DNA of 64,000 nucleotides from Perca fluviatilis. Lineage: Eukaryota > Chordata > Actinopteri > Perciformes > Percidae. The stretch lies in assembly GCF_010015445.1 (NCBI RefSeq), contig NC_053115.1, forward strand, positions 4,108,576-4,172,575, given 5' to 3'. A program made the position numbers and the translations under genes. Positions within the stretch are counted from its first letter, which is position 1; each line of letters opens with the position of its first letter. The notes below the pieces were generated by a model that did not search any database, was not told the DNA's origin, and was given only the letters and a program-made list of their open reading frames with translations. Below, piece after piece: positions 22,921-34,491 of this stretch.

Positions 22921-23609
22921 GATGGAAGTCTGGAGACAGGTTGAGGTGGTGGACGGGTCAAACAACACAGGACTTTCTCACAGGAGACCGGAGTTTGTGT
23001 CCCATTGTTGTGCCGCGTGTCACTTAAACATACATTTTGTAATCCACAATCGTTCCCTAACTCTAACTGTCCTGCGTGTGACTTATACGTATATATTTTT
23101 ATTTTTTACGATTTTTTGTGTGGCATTTTTAAGCCTTTATTGTTGATAGGACAGCTTAGAATTGGAAGTGCAAAGATCTGCAGGAGGACCGAGCCTCTGC
23201 ATATGGGCGCGCGCCCTAACAGGTGAGCTACCCAGGCGCCCATATACATAATTATTTTTAGCTCCACCCACGTTTCCCCACACTAAAAGGGTTTTACCCT
23301 GCACGTTCCCCAAGGGGTCCTGACACCAGAGCCTTAAAAAGTGACGCCAAAGAGGTCCTGACCCAGCGGGTTGAAAAATGTACAGCAAATCCCCCGTTCT
23401 CCGTACATATGGGCAGTGGTACATGTATTTACTTGCAGTAACACTGATATACATAAACTACACTGTGAAAGGAATTATTTTCCAAATAAAAACAAAAGAA
23501 AAAAAGAAAAATGATGCCTGGTGGTCACGACCCAAAACGTCGACAGATGACACCAAGGGCTCCTGACCAATCGTGAGCATTTGACGAGTTGGGAGTAAGA
23601 ATGTGTTGC
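22921..23609 (+). repeat. Repeat D, diverged copy (D2), split by a SINE
   Basis: The left portion (GGTGGTGGACGGGTCAAACA, GGACTTTCTCACAGGAGACC) matches the tRNA-like module of D1 at 49484-49555. The right end (GGCTCCTGACCAATCGTGAG, GACGAGTTGGGAGTAAGAAT) matches the D1 right terminus. The pyrimidine-rich middle of D1 is not present. A SINE lies within it at about 23121-23240. Confidence 0.6.
23121..23240 (-). mobile_element. tRNA-derived SINE, internally deleted
   Basis: Read on the minus strand, the head GGCGCCTGGGTAGCTCACCT has a tRNA-like 5' end and A-box-like region; GCGCGCGCCCATATGCAGAG and GGCTCGGTCCTC follow. The B-box segment is missing. The tail CTGTCCTATCAACAATAAAG ends in an A/T-rich stretch. 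The layout matches a common percomorph tRNA-related SINE. The deleted promoter makes it inactive. Confidence 0.75.
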
Positions 23610-24969
23610 AAAAGCAGCTTCCAGAAGAGGAAGAGATAAACACAAACACAGGGAGTGTCTGCGCCACGCTACAACACACAGCACTAAGCTAGTGAGCGTG
23701 AGAACTTTTTTCGGTTCACACAAATCCCAGGGACAAAACACACTGACCTCTTTACTTCCTCCCGATGGATGAGTAGCGTGTACTTCCGTCAGTTATGTAA
23801 CACAGAGTCTGCCGTGCACCGTATTTCTCACAAAGCAGGCTTAAGCGCTTTTGCTTTATATGTAATGTCAAAATCCAAATCTTTCTCTTTCCGCTAAATA
23901 GGCTGCATCGTGCCCCAGACCCGGCTCACGGTATGACTTACCAAAGAGAGGGACCTATTTGTCTAATGTTAGACATCCTAAGCTTCTCTTTTTCATATTA
24001 GTCTATTTTTTTTTCCAACTATGCCAGGAAAATTCAAGGAAAAACGAGCCCTTGCTCTCAGACAAACAGAATCACAGAGCATTAACGAGTCCTGAAAGTT
24101 GTTGTGCACTGATTATGACCAGATAAAACCATTACTTCCTCCAAAGGAGAAAATGAAACAATGTTTTGGGTTACCAAAAGTGGTAATCAGAGAGAATTGA
24201 ACATTGCATGACATTATTATGTTGACAGAATCCAATTAACCTTTGCTGCTGCAGTGGGAGGCCTTTGGAAATCAGGGCCCCTCCCTCTATCCTCTATCAC
24301 TCTCTCCATCTCATTTCTCTCATCAGCATCACATCAATGAAGACTAGAGGGAGAGATATTTATATGCTCCAGTAGTAAAGACAAAGATTTCATTATTGAT
24401 GACGCCCACTGCTCAGCTCTTGCCATGTAATGAGGCTTGCTTAAAAAAAAAAAGGAGACTACCTCGCGATTAATTATTGCAGTTTTTCACACCTTTGAGT
24501 GCTGGCATTTGCATTACAGGGAAGGCTTTTTGTTCAATTGGGCCACTTTACAACGTTTCACTGTGCATTACCACCACCACCACAGGCTTTGTGTCGATAG
24601 GCTCAATGAACCCCTTCACAGTGTGTTCGTGGCCTATATCTCCTTATCCCCTAGGAGCAGATCAAGGAATGGAAAAACAAACACAGGCCTTGTAACACAT
24701 AAGCATAATCAGGAACGTGGGCCAATCTGGCTCTACATTTCCTAAAGGATAGGTTAACATCCTGTATGGGAACGCTGAACAAAACCGTTTGTGGCAAAGT
24801 CTCAACTGCCAATTCTTCTGTCGTCAGTAAACTGCTAATTTGCATTTGAAGGAAATGTAAATGCTGCATGGACTACAATCACTGGCAAGGTTGTTTTTTT
24901 TTCACTCTAGGAACTGACATCCTTTGGGCTTAGTAACAACATTGTTCATAAGCAAGTAAGCAAGTATGA
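23610..24969. other. Unassigned 1.36-kb stretch
   Basis: Includes a weak copy of the ACCCGGCTCA block near 23918. No recognisable gene; frames around 24437-24869 overlap on both strands and lack domain signatures. Confidence 0.35.
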
Positions 24970-25550
24970 GCGCATTTCACCGATTTTAGCTTCACTCCAC
25001 TGGTTGCCTGTCCATTTGAGGATTCAATTTAAAACTCTTTTATTTGCATTTAAAGCCTTGAATGGCCTTGTCCCACCTTACCTCTCTGAGCTGCTGCACC
25101 CCTACACTCCCAGCCGATCTCTCAGGTCAGCTGACCAGCTGCTCCTAAAGCTAGGCTTAAGCTCAGAGGGGATCGAGCATTTGCCGTTGCAGCTCCAAAA
25201 CTTTGGAATGGACTGCCTCTGCACATTAGACAGGCCTCCTGTCTGTCTAATTTTAAAACTCTTCTTAAAACCCACCTCTTTTCTTTGGCTTTTAACACCA
25301 GGTAGAGTGTTGATCTTATGTGTATACTTGCATATTTTTATTGTGTGCGGGCAGTGCATTTTTGTTTTTTTATTTATTCTACTTATTTGATTTAATTTTA
25401 ATTTTATTGTTTTTATCTTTATATTGGGCACCTCATCTTTTTATTGTGCTATTTATTCTGTTTTATCTGTTTTATCTTATCTGTTTTATTCTGATCTTTG
25501 ACATGAATTGTGTGCAGCTGACCCATTGCGAACTGTTGAAATGGTTGTAA
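24970..25550 (+). mobile_element. 5'-truncated LINE of L2/CR1-like type
   Basis: The translation from 24972 includes ISPILASLHWLPVHLRIQFK and KALNGLVPPYLSELLHPYTP, the conserved C-terminal part of fish L2-like LINE proteins. After a frameshift near 25165 the homology continues as DRAFAVAAPKLWNGLPLHIR and FKTLLKTHLFSLAFNTR, then a stop. A T-rich 3' untranslated region follows. The reverse-transcriptase core and everything upstream are missing, as expected for 5' truncation during target-primed reverse transcription. Confidence 0.85.
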
Positions 25551-26075
25551 GGCAGGCTAGGGTTAGGTCATGTTATACGTATAACACCATCCTATTTTCT
25601 AAAAATCCTGCTCAGTTGGAGTACTCCAACTGCTCCACAAAAGAGATCCAAACATGGTTTGCAGTCAGTCATAAAACAGGAGGATGATGCAAATAAGCCT
25701 GTGGAGATTTGGAACACTAACAGGGTTTCTCCTGACTCAGATTGGACCTGTGGCGGGGGACTACACAAGACAGCAAGCATGCGGTTGTTTGGTAAATTGC
25801 GATTAAACACATTCAAAGAGGATTTGAATTGCTATTTTTCCTCTCAATTACCATTTTGGTGATGGTGATTTTCCTTTGGGGGCTGGCAGAAACCTCTTTG
25901 TAGGGGTGCCTACAATTCCTCTATGCAGGAAAAACCCTGACTAGAGCCTCATTTTCATCAAATAGCTTCGGTATGGTACATTTAGAACCGTACGCAACTC
26001 ATATGGACCTGTACCAAAACGCTATCACAGCAGACAGTACTCTTAATGTAGGCGGGTTGTTATTAGTTCCACTAA
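25551..26075. other. Unassigned stretch
   Basis: Holds a perfect 14-bp palindrome TTGGAGTACTCCAA at 25616-25629. No gene recognised. Confidence 0.35.
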
Positions 26076-26264
26076 AACAAGTTCCTTCCTGAGACTATTT
26101 TGCAGAGCCACCGTCCGGAGTCCGGAGCTTAGCTCGATTGGGATTGGTTTAAAGAAATGCAAACAACCCAGAGCGTTTTTTTTTCTCCTATGCCAGAATG
26201 TATCTGTGGTATTGCCAGACCTTACTCCACAGCGCTGTGGAGACAGGTCTGGCAATGGGAGACT
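26076..26264 (-). repeat. Repeat A, short copy (A6)
   Basis: As in A1, homology begins at AAGTTCCTTCCTGAGACT and ends close to the terminal GGGAGACT, giving the same truncated form. Confidence 0.75.
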
Positions 26265-27130
26265 TCTATGCAAATGAATGCAGCTCAGGGAATCTAACAA
26301 GGTCTTTGCCTTGTAGTGAGAACCTTTAGTGTATAAGTTAGACGTTTCTATCAAGTATTGTTCTTGACTGCATCACCCTGATTAGCACTGAAACAGAGCA
26401 GAGTTAAATGCATCTTATTCTCTGTTAGCCCTGGGAAATGTTCTTATATAGGTATGTTGGTGCATATCGCAACAGCCACACAACCACTGGCTGCTACAGC
26501 CCAGTTAACCTTGGCATGTTCCTTCTCACAGAATGCCAGGTCAGCATACAAAACACTGCATTTCTCCCTGCAGCGTAACATTACAGCTGGAATGGTTTAA
26601 AACGGGATGCAACCCAAATGTGGGTTGATGTTTTAAAGCAGCCAACATGCCTGGTTCATCTCTCACCCATGGGTCGAAAAGAGAGCAGGAGGCCAGAAGA
26701 GGAATGGGAGGTTAAGGGTTGTCTGGTGAAGGCTCCTGGCCTAGTCACATTGAATGTATGCCCTTCATCTGATAATAGTTAGTAATAATAAGTTGTGTAT
26801 GTTTGCATGTATTATGAATCAGTGTTCTTGATGTGTGTGTAATTTTCTTTTGATAGATACATACAAAATGTGTATAGACTACAGTGACGTGATTATTTTC
26901 TGTAATACAGTGCCTGGAGAATGCCACTTTTCAAGCCCCTGGAGGGTTTTTAGGCAATTCTCCCTCAAATTTCCAATTGCAAATTATACATTGCATCTTT
27001 TAAATTTTTGCATACAGTATGTGTCTATAAAGAAACAAAAACGAAAGGGTAAAGACCTGCTAAGCACAGGCTAAATGACATACATAACTGATACTGTATT
27101 GTGGGCCTATATGTACAAAACGTCCACGTC
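26265..27130. other. Unassigned stretch
   Basis: No coding or mobile-element signal recognised. Confidence 0.35.
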
Positions 27131-27153
27131 CACACACACACACACACACACAC
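27131..27153 (+). repeat. (CA)n microsatellite
   Basis: Short run of CA dinucleotides. Confidence 0.9.
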
Positions 27154-27225
27154 CCTGTCTAGGGTCAAACCAATATATAGATTTTCTGCTGATGTTAGAC
27201 CAATATTCGTCTTACCACTTGTACC

Positions 27226-28197
27226 ACAGATTGGACAGATAGTCTAATTAGCTGTCTGGATTTACCCTGCAGAGATCTGAGGAGCAGTTAAGTAAGGGTT
27301 AATGCCCGACGAGGTGTCCATTGTCAGGTATTAATGGACGACGGCGAGGCGTGAAGGACGGTTCCGCCGCGCCGTCGTCAATACTCTGACAATGGACCAC
27401 CGAAGGGCACGTAACCCGCTACACTATGGTCACTTGCCAAATAACATATTTTTAAAACATTAGTTCATATTTTAATTAGTTTTACAATCGAAATCTAAAG
27501 TTTATCCAAACAATAACTCAGTTTCCCTGGTTACGCCTGACGGTTTGACTAATACCTGGAACAATCATTCCCATCCATCAGGTTCTTATATCTTATGCAA
27601 TGCAATCGTTGTTCTCTCCAATAGGAATTAGGAAGAACCTTAGATACGACTTGCCTCCCTTAGCAACCGGAGATATTTATATAGTCCTCTCAGCTGGTAG
27701 AACCCTTCAGTTTAGCTACGAGCCAGAAAGCTAATGCTATGCTAGCAAGATCAAAAGTCAATAACATTGTGTACAGTTGGCAATCAGTTAAAATAATTTG
27801 ACAGTATGTTAAACAACAAGACAAGCTAGCTATCCAGCCATGTCATTGTCCCCAAAACAATATGACAATAAACGACTTTTACGAAGAATTAGATCCGCGA
27901 TGTGTAACGTTGCTGTCGGCTGCAGCGGCGCAGCCTGAAGCAGCGAGCGAAACAGTGAACGGGATGTGAGATAACGTTATTCGCTGTGAAACTGAGTCAG
28001 TCCAGAGGGCCAGTAGAACTTACTTCAGCCTGTGTGTTTTAGCGCCACCATAGTTAACTCCACAGAGTTTAGAGTGGCAACACAAAGAAAGCGGAAAGTG
28101 ACGGACATACGGCCGAAAATGAGGGACATGGAGGGACGTTGGAATTTCCGGCGACACATGAACAATCCCGGAAGTGGAACGTCGTCGAAATAGACTA
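27226..28197 (+). repeat. Repeat A, copy split by an insertion (A7)
   Basis: The left part (27226-27290) carries GATTGGACAGATAGTCTAAT through CTGCAGAGATCTGAGGAGCA. The right part (28047-28197) resumes with ACCATAGTTAACTCC, contains TGACGGACATACGG and ends GGAACGTCGTCGAAATAGAC. Together they follow A2, so the 756 bp between are an insertion. Confidence 0.75.
27291..28046. mobile_element. 756-bp insertion with a strong terminal hairpin
   Basis: Just inside its left edge, 27296-27345 and 27370-27419 are inverted copies (GGGTTAATGCCC, GTCCATTGTCAG, GACGACGGCG and their inverses), forming a stem of about 48 bp with mismatches. The insert begins AGTAAG and has CTTACT near its right end. A 35-codon frame (27862-27969, plus) starts MTINDFYEELDPRCVTLLSA and is of unknown meaning; it could be a leftover first exon of a transposon gene. 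Confidence 0.55.
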
Positions 28198-28459
28198 GGT
28201 GCTGGGCAACATACAATATTTTTTATCAGACCTTGTTTGCTGAAAAAGCTTCTTGCTGCGGCTGGAAACAAATTGAGTAGAGCATTTGTGGACTATTAAA
28301 CTAAAACAATGAGCTCAAAGAGGGTAAAAGGCTCTGTAGAAATGAGTGGCACAACCACAATGAGCTCCATCACACCATCTGGGTAGGTTTATTTCATAGT
28401 TAATGTCTGTTGTAGTGTGGTAAAACAATTAAAGAGGAGCCTGAATAGCTGGTGCACAG

Positions 28460-29490
28460 TAGAGCTGTCAATCTTCCTCTATAATACCATTCAAATTTCA
28501 ATTAGAATTTTTTTTAAACATTTGAATAATATTTGAATATTTAATGCTCAAATGCAGCCTGTAATTAATATGTACAACACTACTCAGGCTTATGCATTGT
28601 CGATGCCACTATAAGCATGTTGTTATTGTTACACGTTCTGTCCACTAGAGGGAGTTCCAACATTAGCCTGGCCTTGAAGGGGACCCATGTCATGGCGCAT
28701 TGCACGCAACTTTGTTTACATTAATTTTCCACCACGAGCACACAGCGACATACACAAATCAACTCTGTAATGAAACATATAACAAGTGTAATGAAGCGGC
28801 TCTGTTGTAAAGGCTAACAGTGCTCGGTTAGCACAATGACATCATGAAAGCACAGCCCAAACGGTTTGTCATAAACTAAGTAACAATAGTTTTAGCTACG
28901 ATGCTAACAGCATTAATAACTAAGCCAAATGGAGCTGTCACTACTATTTTAGTGATTTATAATCAACCTGTTTCTTGCAGATTGTCACGTTACTGAGAAT
29001 CCAGCTATTTGAAGGTAATATATGAAGTCAAAGCTAACTCTGACAGCTGTAGGGCAGCTAACATTAACTTTAGCTAGCTGTCTCCATGAAGCTCCCAGCT
29101 AAGCTAACGTCACTATAACTCGCGGCACAGTTAGGAAACAGGAATGAGCTAACTAATGTTAACATAAGCACTTTGGCTCGGTGGATGTCGATTTTAAAGT
29201 CATGTTAAAACTATTTCCAGCCGCAGTCTGTCACTCCCCCTGTACTAACGTTACTTGGTACGTAACGTTAGCTTAGACCTCACAATGTCTTGTACCGCTA
29301 ACTTATTGTTCATAAGATGTGACATGAGTGACACATGTGGGTAGGCCAAGGCGAGAAGAGGGAGATTAGCTAACGTTAGCCAACATATTTATAAAAATAA
29401 AGTCACAATCGAATAGTAATTTCAGCATTCAAATTTTATTGCTTTTTTTTACTATTCAAATTATATTTATATCAAATTATAACAGCCCTA
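28460..29490. mobile_element. 1.03-kb non-autonomous hAT element
   Basis: The ends TAGAGCTGTCAAT and ATTATAACAGCCCTA are imperfect inverted repeats. GTGCACAG lies directly outside at 28452-28459 and 29491-29498, a perfect 8-bp target duplication. The interior contains many GTTAGCTAACGTTAGC-like words but no long frame, so the transposase is absent. Confidence 0.9.
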
Positions 29491-29498
29491 GTGCACAG

Positions 29499-30065
29499 TA
29501 TATTATTGTTGTTGCGGGATATAAATGTGTTTCTAAACCTCAGCATGTAAAAAACATTAGGCCTACAAGTTTTGGAATACTAAACCATTTGTCTGCTGGT
29601 CATAGGCGTTCTCACATGCATTATTAGTGAGCGTTGCTATTTTACATTCCCAACAAAGGCAACAAACAAAATTAGAGTTTGTTACTTGGGGCTCTCATTA
29701 ATTTGCCATGAAGAGGTAGCAGGAGTTTTAGCGAGCTTTGTGTGAAAGCAATGAGAAAGGGAACAACAGCAAACGTCAAGAACCAAAATGAAGGAATAAG
29801 GAGCAGCCTAATTTCCATACAGTGCATTACAGAAATTATGTAAAACGATTTGTCTTTTTAAGAAATGTCACAACAAAAACCTGAGAAAACAGACCAGAGC
29901 CTTTGCATGGAAAGGGCAATTCTAGCAGTGTAGTGCAAATACAACTAGCAGTGTACTGAAACACTGGTGGCGTGATCAAACCACATATATATGCATTTAA
30001 AAAACCTTAAGGGGTATAGTCTTGTTGCTATGGGTACCAAAATCCAAGACTACAGGAAGTAATTG
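29499..30065. other. Unassigned stretch
   Basis: No gene or element ends recognised. Confidence 0.35.
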
Positions 30066-30073
30066 ATCTATTA

Positions 30074-30396
30074 TAGAGCTGCAAAGATTAATCTATTAGT
30101 TGTCAACTATTCTGCAACTATTTCGATGATTGATTAATCGGTTTGAGTCATTTTTTATTTATTTTTTTCCTTATCTGATTCCAGCTTCTGAAATGTGAAT
30201 ATGTTCTAGTTTCTTCTCTCCTCTGTGACAGAAAACTGAATATATCTTTGAGACTTTTGAGGATGTCGTTTTGGGCTTTTGAAAACACTGATCGACATTT
30301 TTCATAATTTTCTGACATTTTATAGGCCAAACAAGTAATTGAGAAAATAATCGACAGGTTCATCGACAATCAAAATAATTGTTAGTTGCAGCCCTA
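30074..30396. mobile_element. hAT MITE, TAGGGCTGCAACTAAC family, copy 1
   Basis: The right end GTTAGTTGCAGCCCTA and the left TAGAGCTGCAAAGATTAATC are inverted ends. Flanks ATCTATTA (30066-30073) and ATCCATTT (30397-30404) agree at 6 of 8 bases. The interior shares ATTTTCTGACATTTTATAGG with the second copy at 61395-61717 on the other strand. Confidence 0.85.
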
Positions 30397-30404
30397 ATCC
30401 ATTT

Positions 30405-31580
30405 GTTTTAAAAGGTCAGTGTTACTTTTATTGTCTCCCAAAGGAGAACATTGTCTTGGATTAAGGGAATTGCTTTGGCTAGCTAGCTACCTACCTAGCT
30501 ACATCCATGAAAACACAGTGTAAATTGTAAGCCAACGTACACAAATAAATCTTAATACTAGGATTGTCATAGCCCACGCCATTTAATGTTGTGGTTCCAA
30601 AATTTGAATTGTTCTTCTCCTGATTACCTATTCTGCACATGCCTGTATTGTCATAGAATAGCGTTTTGAACACCAACTAGAAGGGTTTTATCATAGACAG
30701 TATAAAAGGGTTTTATCCATCATCTATTCATACAAATATTTGCTATGTAAATATATATAGCTTGTAGACATGCAAACAAAAAAATATGCGCATCATTTGC
30801 ATGTTGATTTACAATTTTAATGTCAACGTTATGAATGACGCTTCAAATTATTTGGTACAGCCCTATGCCAGTATACTATATTAAACAAGTAGTTGGCTGG
30901 TGAAACTGTCACTGAGTGGCAGGTAGATTCTGTAATTTGCTAACTTATGTAGACAAAAGATTATTTTTTTCTGTCAGCAGAGTTACCCCTCACTGAATTT
31001 AAAGCTTCAGTTTGGAGTCATCGGTATGCTGTTCTATAGTTTCATTAAAACACCACCGCAATTAAAATGGTCTTGTCCAAGAGATCTCATTTGCTGAGTC
31101 TGGGTGTCTCACACAGGGTTCAGCAGTGGAGTGGAACAGTACAGCCAACAGTCATCTCTTTGGACCTAGGGGTGATTACTACCAGCTACCACACGCAGAG
31201 CCCCCACTCGACTCAATTACCCACACTGTCCGCTGCTAAAGTGGGGATACTGTTTAGAGCCAAGGTAATTCTATTTCTCCAGCACTATGAAGTTTTTTTC
31301 TTCCATCCATATCCTTCCGAAGCTAAAGCTCATGAGAGTTGATCCTTGACCTGATAAAGAGAGAGAGATTTTACTCCGTCAACAACTCAATTCTTTAATT
31401 CTTTCATATTTCAGCGGCTGATGAAATCTTTGGCTGTGGTTTCACAGTGCCTGTGTCTTCACAGAATTATGCTCTCTGCACAAGACCTTAAGTCACTGCT
31501 GGGTAAATGTAATATAACACACACTTCTGGATGACCACTAATATACATTATCAAGCCAATATCATATATACCAGCAATAC
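30405..31580. other. Unassigned stretch with one lone hAT-like end
   Basis: ATTTGGTACAGCCCTA at about 30850-30865 resembles a solitary hAT right end. The frame at 31067-31342 has no recognisable domain. Confidence 0.35.
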
Positions 31581-31836
31581 CATAGACTGCAAAAAAGAAA
31601 GGAGGTAACAGCCGTGATGTCACCCATTGGTTTGTGGACTGCTGTTTTGAAGCCTTGAGTTTGGCAATTTGGTTTTTTGATAGCCTACCTGACGTGGCGA
31701 TTATTGACGAGAGTGTGGAGCTGGGGAGGATGACGCAGCCAAGTCAGTGTTGTTTATGGTTGCAATGGAGCTGCACTAAGTTAAATGGTAAAGAGGGAAG
31801 TTGCCAACCCTGTTTGAAGTATTTTTACAGTCTATG
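31581..31836. mobile_element. MITE with CATAGACTG ends
   Basis: CATAGACTGCAAAAA and TTTTTACAGTCTATG are inverted ends. Internal landmarks are GATGTCACCCATTGGTTTGT and GGACTGCTGTTTTGAAGCC. The segment homologous to AGTCAGTGTTG and GAGGATGACG recurs inverted at 58245-58440, so both belong to one family. Confidence 0.8.
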
Positions 31837-32937
31837 ATCAATAGACTGTTGGGGGCCAGTTGTTCGTTTCAATGGTTCCTTAAAACTAACGTCTCTGGAT
31901 AACAAGTTGCATAAATGCAAAGACCTTGTGCACAGCCTGCTATCTGGTAGATATGTTAGCAAACTGGTGTTTGCCATCTCCAGTTTTTCATTTGTCACTG
32001 ATAAGTCCACTTTTATTTGCTACCAGGCCTGCAGCCACACACCGCTGCAGCCCTGTCCAGTTGAAGCATCTATCACTGCGATGAAAGTGTTGTTCGGCCC
32101 TGTGATTGACTTGGAAAGCACAAGGTGTCCACAGTGTGTAACTCCAGTGTCTCCCAGGGACGGGCCTTCAATTCATCTCGACTCTGACATTTTTCACTTT
32201 GTCTCAGGACACATGAGGTGGTCAGAAGCAGAGCCAATGCCACACCGGTCTGCTATTACAGGGCTTGTCGGACAAAAACTATCGTGATGGTTTTGCTGAC
32301 TGAAATTGATTTGCAGATTCAGATCCCAGTGATCATAATCATTATGAATACGTCCTTCCCACCTGGCATTAACACCTGGATGATTGGATTGTAATCATAC
32401 AAAGCGAAAAACACATCAAAGCCAGGTGCAAATGTGCCCAAGATGCATTAAGGAGTTGATTATGCAAACTACCTCCAGAGATGGCCAAATATGCATTTCA
32501 TCAAAATCACAACAACTCTGATGCGGTGCATTTTTTTCTCCATATATAAAAGCAAAATAACAAGAAATACAACTCCAAATGCAGATCTAACCATAGGACA
32601 CAAGAAATCCAGAACCCCCTTCTGAACTTTTTTGTTGCCTGTAGCCTGGACAGAAACATTATTCTAAAACTGACTGGTGAAATACTGCTACGGTATACAA
32701 TCTGCTAAAGCGAGGCTACAATTCTGTTTACCACAGATGCATTTAATTGCCAGCTTCAATAGCTGTAGACACACTGTAAATACAAGACATAACACATTGT
32801 GTATACTTGTATACGTCTACCTGTACTCTCTGCTCGGAGGACGGAGGGCTCTTTGTTGCGGTTTGTTGCTCTGTATATTCATTCCGAAGGAAACTTGGTG
32901 GGAAAAAAGCTGGAAGAAACTTCCTGCTCGTGTCATG
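31837..32937. other. Unassigned stretch
   Basis: A 126-codon frame (31907-32287, plus) exists but has no recognisable domain, signal peptide or repeat relation. Nothing else was identified. Confidence 0.35.
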
Positions 32938-33060
32938 TAGGGTTGGGTATCGTTTGGTTTTTTTTCGATTCCGGTGCTAAATCGATACTTTTAAAACGGT
33001 GCCGGTGCCTAAACGGTGCCTGAACCGGTACTTTTCAATAAAGTTAAAAAAAAAAGTTAA
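32938..33060 (+). mobile_element. hAT-like end fragment, TAGGGTTGGGTATCG
   Basis: TAGGGTTGGGTATCGTTTGG is a typical left end, followed by GGTGCCGGTGCCTAAACGGT-type repeated words. The matching right end is not seen; the copy is truncated. Confidence 0.55.
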
Positions 33061-33204
33061 GTGTGGGTGCCCAGGTCCGACTGGAGGTCAAGGTGCGCAG
33101 AGGTGGGCCCTTTTTCCTGAATGTAAACCCCGGGGAGGTTAGCCCCTTTCTGGGGGGCGATGGTTAGGCACCACTGTGCTAGAATGTTTAAGTTTAGGGT
33201 GGAT

Positions 33205-33969
33205 AAATACCTGTCAAGTATCCCGTTTTGGCCGGGAAAGTCCCGTATTTTACCCTTCTTTCCCGCCGTCCTCCCGTATTAGTATTTTCCCGTAAATCTC
33301 CCGTATTTTAACCTGCGTTATTAAAAAATAATACCCCGGGTCCGAGCGGAGTATTTTAGTGTGTGAGGTCAGATGATGAGTGACAACGCAGGAAAAAAAA
33401 AAAAAAAAAACAGAGACGGATGATGGACGCTACGACAGAGACGGTGCGCTGCCAAAACTTATGAAGGCTTTACTATGCATTCCCCATAGCAATGCAAGTT
33501 GAGAAAGGGTGTTTAGCATGGTATGAAAGATTGTTACAGAGAATAGGATGACGTTAGACAACAGAACTGTTTGCGCTCTACTCTCGTGTAAACCACTCTG
33601 TAAACCACTCTGGCCCAGCCCACAAATACACTCCTTCCAAAACAATATTAAAGAATGCAAAGTCTGCAACAAATTTATACAATAACTCACTAAAAGAGTA
33701 AAGAAAAGTTATGTGAAATGAAAAGAAAAACTGTAAAAGAAAAGCAATATGAAATGAAAAGAATGTGTGGAATGAAAATAAAATGTAAAGACAAGCAATG
33801 TTATAAATTGTAAATGTTTTCAGCATTCTGCATCAAGTGGTGATTTTAGCTTTCTTGTACACCTGTCTTAAAATGTAAGGGATACTGGAGCTTGGTTGGG
33901 GTGGTGGGACTGCTTGCGGTGGGCGCCGGAAAATTTCCCTTATTTTCAAATCCAAAACTTGACAGGTAT
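33205..33969 (+). mobile_element. hAT element with decayed transposase end
   Basis: The ends ATACCTGTCAAG and CTTGACAGGTAT are inverted, and GGGTGGATA occurs directly outside on both sides (33197-33205 and 33970-33978), consistent with an 8-bp duplication plus one chance base. CCCGTATTTTACCC-like words recur near the left end. The body retains a decayed C-terminal transposase segment (33449-33701). An A18 run lies at about 33392-33410. Confidence 0.85.
33449..33701 (+). pseudogene. hAT transposase, C-terminal dimerisation region, broken
   Basis: The frame from 33449 reads LPKLMKALLCIPHSNAS, stop, ERVFSMV, stop, KIVTENRMTLDNRTVCALLS. The HSNA-x-x-ERVFS-x-V pattern is the hallmark of the hAT dimerisation domain, which intact transposases use to assemble. 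After a 12-15 bp local duplication (GTAAACCACTCT twice) the homology continues in another frame as NHSGPAHKYTPSKTILKNAK and closes at TAA 33699-33701. Two in-frame stops and the shift leave it non-functional. Only about the last 80 residues of a protein normally several hundred residues long remain; the upstream part is deleted. Confidence 0.8.
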
Positions 33970-33984
33970 GGGTGGATAGATATT

Positions 33985-34159
33985 GTGGGGTTGACAATTG
34001 GGGCTTTCACAAAATATTAACAAAATAAGATTTTTGATAAATACAGTCAGAAAATGACATCACTTTACTGTAATGTAGCCTTTAAAACCAGGAAAGGACA
34101 ACACAATATCTGAAATTAAGACGATATCAATCTCATATCGATATATTGCCCAGCCCTAA
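33985..34159. mobile_element. hAT MITE fragment of the GGGCTGGGCAATATATCG family
   Basis: The right end ATATCGATATATTGCCCAGC is the inverse of the left end of the element at 42710-42876, and CCTTTAAAACCAGGAAA is shared with it. The left end is degraded. Confidence 0.65.
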
Positions 34160-34465
34160 TTCCTTTAAAATAAATGTGCAAGAAAACAATGAAGCATGAA
34201 CATTTTTAATAATAATAATTTTTCTTGAACAGCAACAGCAATGTTTGGAGAACCCTCACCATCTCCATAGAGTCAGGGTCTGAAATTAACACTCACCAAG
34301 CGCCAAATGCAGGTAAATTTTAAGTTTGGCGAGTAAATCTCAGAGGGCTATCTGCCGCATGGCTGGTAAATGTTAGTACCAAAATAGTTCTGTTTCATTT
34401 TGGTGAAGCTGCAGCTACTTTCTTCTGTTCCTCTGCTGTCTACACGTCAGAGCTTCGCTGGGCCG

Positions 34466-34491
34466 ACACACACACACACACACACACACAA
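34466..34491 (+). repeat. (CA)n microsatellite
   Basis: About 13 CA units. Confidence 0.93.

Noticed and set aside
31907..32287. 126-codon plus-strand ORF as a host exon
   Set aside because: No recognisable domain, no clear splice signals and no second exon; kept as unassigned sequence.
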